From a bacterium (lineage in GTDB: Bacteria; Patescibacteriota; Microgenomatia; JAUYPR01): a stretch of 10,006 nt of DNA. Location: assembly GCA_030695785.1 (NCBI GenBank), contig JAUYPR010000082.1, positions 1 through 10,006 on the forward strand, given 5' to 3'. The notes below the pieces were generated by a model that was not told where the DNA came from, did no database searches, and worked only from the letters and a program-made list of their open reading frames with translations. Position 1 is the first letter of the stretch, and the number at the start of each line of letters is the position of its first letter. The position numbers and the translations under genes are program-made. This document shows positions 6,138 through 10,006 of this stretch, one piece after another.

Positions 6138-7166
6138 ATGAAGGTTGTATTCGATGTTCGACATTCCGAAACCGCAAAGGGTGGGCGGGGAATTGGCGTG
6201 TATGTTGACGAGCTCCAAACTGCCCTCAAGAAACAGTTTCAAAAGGATACATTTCTCTTGCTCGAGCAGGGAGAGTTGCCGGCAGACGCGGACATTATCC
6301 ACTACCCTTCGATTGATTTTTTCCGACTTTCTCTTCCGTTACGCTTTCCAAAGAAAAGTGTTGTGACTGTCCATGACGTGATCCCGCTCAAGTATCCAGC
6401 ATACTATCCCCCAGGATTAAAAGGAAAAGTGAAGGCTGCGATTCAGCTTGCACGGCTCCGCCGGGCCGATGCGCTCATCACTGACGCACATGCGACGGTG
6501 AAAGATATCATCAATATTTGTGCTATTGACCGATCAGCCATGAGGTCGATTCCCCTGGCGCCTCGGGCGATTTTTTCTCGTCGTGTCGTTCCAAAACGTC
6601 CGCTTGGATTGACCGGAAGATTTTTTCTTTACGTTGGTGATGTTGGGTGGAATAAAAACATTGTTCGCTTGGGAAGAGCGGTGAAGAAGACATCATTTCC
6701 AATGGTGTTTGTTGGGCGTGCGTTTCGTCAAAATCCGAGCGATCACCCAGAACTCAGGGATCTGAAAACGTTTCTCGAACTTTTTCGCGATGACCCCCAG
6801 TTTATCTTTGCCGGACATGTGCGGGATGTTGTATTAGTCCAACTGTACCGTCGAGCTATCGCGCTTGTTGTTCCCTCGCGCGATGAAGGGTTTGGCTTGC
6901 CGGTTTTGGAAGCGCTCACAGCCGGTTGCCCGGTGATTGCAAGTGACATTCCAGTCCTTCGTGAGATTGGTGGTCGGGTGGTTCGATATGTTGATCAGAA
7001 CGATGAAGATGATATCGCCGAAGCAATGAAGCAAGTTGTTTCATTGAAGACCGTTGATCGGTCTCGCTTGATCAGAAAAGGGAAAGAACATGCAAAGCAA
7101 TATACATGGGAAAAAACCGCAGAACAGACGATGTGTGTCTATTTATCCCTGCTCGAGAAAGCATGA
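6138..7166 (+). CDS. Family 4 glycosyltransferase (GT-B fold)
   Basis: This 342-residue protein is a retaining GT4 glycosyltransferase similar to mannosyl- or rhamnosyltransferases of O-antigen and capsule loci. The N-terminal domain opens with MKVVFDVRH and the glycine-rich GGRGIGVYV (15-23), and has HD in VTVHDVIPLKYP (76-87). The C-terminal donor domain starts near FLYVGDVGWNKNI (163-175), whose K173-N174 is a family phosphate-contacting site. It carries the E-x7-E motif in DEGFGLPVLEAL, with E250 and E258, followed by AGCPVIASDIPVLREIGG. The length is normal. No clear Shine-Dalgarno sequence precedes the ATG; the upstream bases are A-rich (AAAAAGC), so initiation may depend on coupling to the gene ending 12 bases before. 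Its stop overlaps the next ATG as ATGA. The transferred sugar is not readable. Confidence 0.88.
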   Translation: MKVVFDVRHSETAKGGRGIGVYVDELQTALKKQFQKDTFLLLEQGELPADADIIHYPSIDFFRLSLPLRFPKKSVVTVHDVIPLKYPAYYPPGLKGKVKAAIQLARLRRADALITDAHATVKDIINICAIDRSAMRSIPLAPRAIFSRRVVPKRPLGLTGRFFLYVGDVGWNKNIVRLGRAVKKTSFPMVFVGRAFRQNPSDHPELRDLKTFLELFRDDPQFIFAGHVRDVVLVQLYRRAIALVVPSRDEGFGLPVLEALTAGCPVIASDIPVLREIGGRVVRYVDQNDEDDIAEAMKQVVSLKTVDRSRLIRKGKEHAKQYTWEKTAEQTMCVYLSLLEKA

Positions 7167-7180
7167 ATAAAAGCATGAAT
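7158..7180 (+). repeat. Tandem 11-bp repeat carrying two candidate start codons
   Basis: AAAGCATGAAT occurs at 7158-7168 and 7170-7180, a 12-base period. Each copy contains an ATG in the same frame (7163 and 7175), so the DUF2079 gene has two possible starts four codons apart. A similar AAAGCATGAA occurs at the GT4 start at 6133-6142. Confidence 0.55.
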
Positions 7181-8671
7181 GACAGATTCCTCTTCGTGTT
7201 ACCGATACTGTTTCTGTTCATCTATTCGTTTGCCTCGATCATCCGGCACCTTCATTTTGGATCGTTTGGATATGATCTGGGTATTTATACGCAAGTCTTG
7301 TGGTTGTACAGTCAGTTTGAAGCACCTTTAAGCTCAATCCGTGGAACGCATATTTGGGGTGATCATTTTGCCCCATCATTTATGCTTTTCACGCCGTTTT
7401 TTTGGATGTATCCCAACGCAATCACACTGCTTGTTTTGCAGTCGCTGGTCGTGGTGAGTGGCGCAATTCCGCTTGGGTTCCTTGCGCGTAGAATGGTGAA
7501 GCACAAACTTTTTCCGTTCGCGGTCCAGTTTTCTTACCTTCTTTTTTTCGGCGTGCAAAATGCCCTCTTATTTGACGTCCACATGATCACATTTGCGACT
7601 GGGTTTTTATCTTGGATGATGTTCTTTGCGCTGTCGCGGCGCTGGTTTCTGTACTGGACTTTTTTTACGCTGTCACTTTTGTGGAAAGAAGATGTGAGTA
7701 CACTGCTCGCCGCGTGGGGGGGAACGATGGTGATGCTCAAGCATGTTCGTGCAGGAGCACTGACTATTCTTTTGAGTGTAGGATGGTTTTTCTTTGTGAC
7801 CAGGGTTGGAATTCCATTGTTTAATACCGATGGACTATTTAAATACAATGCGTCTTTTCCGCATGATGTGCAAGGATGGATGAGTGTTTTTCTCGATCCT
7901 CCGGAAAAAATACAGACAATTTTACGGTCATTTGGCTCGTTTTCTTTTCTCTCGCTTCTTTCGCCCGTCACCCTCCTCCCTGTCCTCTCGCATTTTTTTG
8001 TGAATTTTCTTGACCCTGCATTTTATGGGCGGTGGGGTATTGGGCTCCATTACCGTGTCCCGCTCGCACCGTTCCTCGCGTTTTCTGCAATTGCAGGAGT
8101 TGCCTCATTTCAGCGAGCCATCCCAAAGAGGTGGAAACAACTTCTTCCGACGTGCGCTTCAATCATCCTCATACTCTCAACACTCTTTATGCAGTGGAAA
8201 CTCCATCTGCCGCTGAACGGTTTGGCAAAACCAGCGTTTTACAAAGAGGAACAATGGATGCGGGATACCCGTGAGGTTATCAAGCACCTGCCTCCGGATG
8301 TTTCAGTAGGGACATTTAATAATCTGGCTAGCCATATTGCGACACGTCGGGATATTCGAACGATCGGCCCGACAGGCTTCCCGCATTATCAAGGGAACGC
8401 GGAACACAAATCAATCTTTTCTTCATTCCCCTGCGGCGAGCGGGCATGTCCATGGAATTTTGTAAATGCGATGGAATACCTCCTGGTAGATTTTCATCCG
8501 GGCCAGCCGGAGATCAATTTTTGGTGGGAAAACCGTGGCCAGCTTGTCTGGAACCCTGCGCCAGAGACGAATTCAGGGATTTATTGTACAATCTGGAGGC
8601 AAGGGAATAGTGCGCTCTTGCGCGCAGTGAGGGAAGACGGACCATGCGTCAACCAACCATCGTCGCCATAA
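7163..8671 (+). CDS. DUF2079 polytopic membrane protein (putative GT-C type glycosyltransferase)
   Basis: This 502-residue protein belongs to the DUF2079 family of predicted membrane proteins, which have a GT-C-like topology but no assigned reaction. The first helix (about 9-27) leads to the family signature, with D38, G40, Q44 and W47 in YDLGIYTQVLW, and GTHIWGDHFAP (61-71) follows. About ten hydrophobic segments continue to about residue 350. The C-terminal part of about 140 residues is soluble and probably external, including SVGTFNNLASHIATRRDIRTIG, typical of the family. The start ATG overlaps the GT4 stop as ATGA; the ATG at 7175 is an alternative. Its last 28 bases overlap the next gene in another frame. 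The DPM1-like GT2 next door suggests use of a lipid-linked sugar, which is inference. Confidence 0.82.
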   Translation: MNKSMNDRFLFVLPILFLFIYSFASIIRHLHFGSFGYDLGIYTQVLWLYSQFEAPLSSIRGTHIWGDHFAPSFMLFTPFFWMYPNAITLLVLQSLVVVSGAIPLGFLARRMVKHKLFPFAVQFSYLLFFGVQNALLFDVHMITFATGFLSWMMFFALSRRWFLYWTFFTLSLLWKEDVSTLLAAWGGTMVMLKHVRAGALTILLSVGWFFFVTRVGIPLFNTDGLFKYNASFPHDVQGWMSVFLDPPEKIQTILRSFGSFSFLSLLSPVTLLPVLSHFFVNFLDPAFYGRWGIGLHYRVPLAPFLAFSAIAGVASFQRAIPKRWKQLLPTCASIILILSTLFMQWKLHLPLNGLAKPAFYKEEQWMRDTREVIKHLPPDVSVGTFNNLASHIATRRDIRTIGPTGFPHYQGNAEHKSIFSSFPCGERACPWNFVNAMEYLLVDFHPGQPEINFWWENRGQLVWNPAPETNSGIYCTIWRQGNSALLRAVREDGPCVNQPSSP

Positions 8672-9324
8672 TTCCTGCCTATAACGAATCCGAAACAGTC
8701 GGCGGTGTCATCGCCGCCATCAAAAAGGAAAATGTTGTTCGTCACATTGTCGTCGTCGACGATGGAAGTTCTGATGGGACGAGTAAAGCGGCAAACGTTT
8801 TCGGTGCAAAGGTGATCAGGCATCCAAAAAATCGCGGTCTTGGGGCAACGCTTGAGACAGGGTTCCAGGCTGCTCGGTTATTTGATCCTGATGCAGTTGT
8901 CACGATCGACGCGGACGGACAGCACGACGCGCAAGAGATGAAAAAACTCGTTCAGCCTATTTTGGATGGGCGGGCGGATGTGGTGATTGGGTCGCGCACG
9001 AAGTCCGGAGAAGGTATGCCGATCCTTCGGAGGATTGCTGTTTTTTTTGGAAATGTGTTCACGTGGATGCTTTTTGGTATGTGGTCAAGCGATACTCAAT
9101 CTGGATACCGCGCATTTTCAAAACGTGCGCTGGATGTGATGCGACTGCGGAGTCAAAGGATGGAAGTGTCATCGGAGATATTCCAAAAAATTGCGCGTTA
9201 CAAATTACGATTCGAAGAGGTTCCAGTCCGATCAATATACACAGAATATTCTTTAGCTAAGGGGCAGAAGTTGTCGAACGGCGTCCATGTGATGTGGAAG
9301 CTTCTGCTCCGGGCGGTGGAGTAG
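8644..9324 (+). CDS. DPM1-like family 2 glycosyltransferase (polyprenyl-phosphate sugar synthase-like)
   Basis: This 226-residue GT2 enzyme resembles dolichol-phosphate mannose synthase and related DPG/DPM-type synthases, which move a sugar from a nucleotide donor to polyprenyl phosphate at the inner membrane face. Visible motifs are VAIIPAYNE (7-15), VVDDGSSDGT (37-46), NRGLGATLETGF (63-74), the DxD in TIDADGQH (87-94; D89, D91), GSR (116-118) and DTQSGYRAF (150-158). A basic C-terminal segment, LAKGQKLSNG (204-213), is usual for this group. There are no C-terminal membrane helices, so a separate membrane partner is likely, and the DUF2304 gene one base downstream fits. GAGGGAAG at 8629-8636, seven bases before the ATG, supports this start and the 28-base overlap with the DUF2079 gene. 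Sugar identity is unknown. Confidence 0.88.
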   Translation: MRQPTIVAIIPAYNESETVGGVIAAIKKENVVRHIVVVDDGSSDGTSKAANVFGAKVIRHPKNRGLGATLETGFQAARLFDPDAVVTIDADGQHDAQEMKKLVQPILDGRADVVIGSRTKSGEGMPILRRIAVFFGNVFTWMLFGMWSSDTQSGYRAFSKRALDVMRLRSQRMEVSSEIFQKIARYKLRFEEVPVRSIYTEYSLAKGQKLSNGVHVMWKLLLRAVE

Positions 9325-9325
9325 A

Positions 9326-9673
9326 ATGACGATTCAGTGGATTTTTATTCCGTTTGCCCTGTTTGCACTCTCGCGCGTGCTGTTGCGTTTGCGTGATGGC
9401 ACGCTTTCATTCGGTTTTTTCCTTTTTTGGATTGTGATTTTTTCCCTTGCGTTTGTTGCCGTGCTCTCGCCAGATTCGACGACAAAAGTTGCGAACTTTC
9501 TTGGTATCGGTCGGGGTGTCGATGTTGTCCTTTATGCTTCCATTTTCCTTTTGTTTTATTTAGTGTTTCGTCTGTACGTCATGATGGAGGGTGTGCGTCA
9601 TGAGGTCAGCGAATTGGTGCGACAGATTGCGTTGAAAGAGTTTGGTCGGTCACAACGACGCAAATCCCGATGA
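9326..9673 (+). CDS. DUF2304 small membrane protein
   Basis: This 115-residue protein has three predicted membrane helices (about 4-20, 28-48 and 66-86) and a charged C-terminal tail with a short coiled-coil-like segment (EGVRHEVSELVRQIALKEF, 88-106). The pattern, including LSPDSTTKVANFLGIGRGVDVVLY (47-70), matches the DUF2304 family. These proteins have no known reaction and often sit beside DPM1-like GT2 genes, as here, which suggests a membrane partner or anchor for the soluble synthase. GGAG at 9318-9321 provides a ribosome site four bases before the ATG, and only one base separates it from the GT2 stop. The stop overlaps the next ATG as ATGA. Confidence 0.83.
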   Translation: MTIQWIFIPFALFALSRVLLRLRDGTLSFGFFLFWIVIFSLAFVAVLSPDSTTKVANFLGIGRGVDVVLYASIFLLFYLVFRLYVMMEGVRHEVSELVRQIALKEFGRSQRRKSR

Positions 9674-10006
9674 CACTTCTTTTTTTGACAGAATTTTTCC
9701 CCGCTTCGGCAGATGCGATCACAGGCGGCATCGAGGCGCGATTATGGTATGTGACGAGAATCCTTGCAGAAAAACATAGGGTGATGGTTATCGCTTCACA
9801 TCAACCCAAGACAATGCGAGATGAGATGATTGATAACGTTCGCGTCTTGCGTGTTGGACCGACCTATTCCTACACATCGATTGGAAATCTTTTTGAGCGG
9901 TTGAGGTTTGTCGTTGCCGCTTGGATGGAAGGGAGACGACAATCTTCAGATATTGTTGAAGGGTCAACCTTTTTAACACACCCTATTGCGTGGTTGGTCG
10001 CGCAGC
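9670..10006 (+). CDS. Family 4 glycosyltransferase, N-terminal part (cut by window edge)
   Basis: An open frame starts at ATG 9670, overlapping the DUF2304 stop as ATGA, and runs without a stop to the window end (112 codons plus one base). The N-terminus MTLLFLTEFFPASAD is followed by G19, G20, I21 and E22, the GGxE nucleotide-donor loop typical of GT4 N-terminal domains. Next come an amphipathic helix (ARLWYVTRILAEKH) and strands HRVMVIAS and VRVLRVGPTYSY. DIVEGSTFLTHPIAW (98-112) resembles the DVVHxH-type segment where the first domain's acceptor cleft forms. The catalytic E-x7-E region lies beyond the window. It is the second GT4 enzyme here, probably adding another residue of the same glycan. 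Confidence 0.8.
   Translation, partial: MTLLFLTEFFPASADAITGGIEARLWYVTRILAEKHRVMVIASHQPKTMRDEMIDNVRVLRVGPTYSYTSIGNLFERLRFVVAAWMEGRRQSSDIVEGSTFLTHPIAWLVAQ

Noticed and set aside
7106..7162. Upstream extension of the DUF2079 frame into the GT4 gene
   Set aside because: The ATG at 7163 overlaps the GT4 stop as ATGA, like most junctions here, and gives a normal first membrane helix.
7534..7971. Minus-strand open frame of about 145 codons
   Set aside because: It is antisense to membrane helices of the DUF2079 gene, and its Lys/Ser/Arg-rich translation is what antisense of hydrophobic codons gives.
1..10006. Alternative genetic code with TGA read as glycine, known in some Patescibacteria lineages
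   Set aside because: TGA sits at the expected ends of seven genes, six of them in 4-bp start-stop overlaps, so it acts as a stop.

Overview
The window looks like part of a surface-glycan biosynthesis locus of a bacterium with a compact genome. Gene spacing is tight, with six junctions that are 4-bp ATGA or GTGA overlaps. TGA ends seven of the eleven complete genes, so the standard bacterial code is in use. There are small accessory membrane proteins of the DUF2079 and DUF2304 types and many glycosyltransferases. Together this resembles Patescibacteria (Candidate Phyla Radiation) genomes, but no marker gene is present, so the taxonomic guess is weak inference.

Layout. (1) Bases 1-4752 hold a plus-strand operon already running at the left edge. 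After the last codons of an upstream gene come three activated-heptose genes: a HddA-like GHMP kinase, a GmhB-like HAD phosphatase and a HddC-like nucleotidyltransferase. They are followed by a polytopic GT-C type transferase (PMT/ArnT-like) and a WaaE-like family 2 glycosyltransferase. (2) Bases 4753-4810 form a short convergent gap with an AT-rich inverted repeat. (3) Bases 4811-6125 hold a divergent pair: a secreted protein of unknown function on the minus strand, and a single-pass membrane protein on the plus strand. Their two predicted promoters share one palindromic -35 box. (4) Bases 6138-10006 continue on the plus strand with a GT4 glycosyltransferase, a DUF2079 polytopic protein, a DPM1-like GT2, a DUF2304 membrane protein and the start of a second GT4 gene cut by the window edge.

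How the genes may work together. The first three enzymes would convert heptose 7-phosphate to a nucleotide-activated heptose, most likely GDP-D-glycero-alpha-D-manno-heptose. The GT2 and GT4 enzymes would build a glycan on a lipid carrier or another acceptor in the cytoplasm. The DPM1-like GT2 with its DUF2304 neighbour could make a polyprenyl-phosphate sugar, which the GT-C type membrane proteins could use on the outer face of the membrane. The two exported proteins in the middle may be surface components linked to this system; that link rests only on position. No RNA gene, mobile element or CRISPR array was seen, and no gene-free stretch exceeds about 70 bases.
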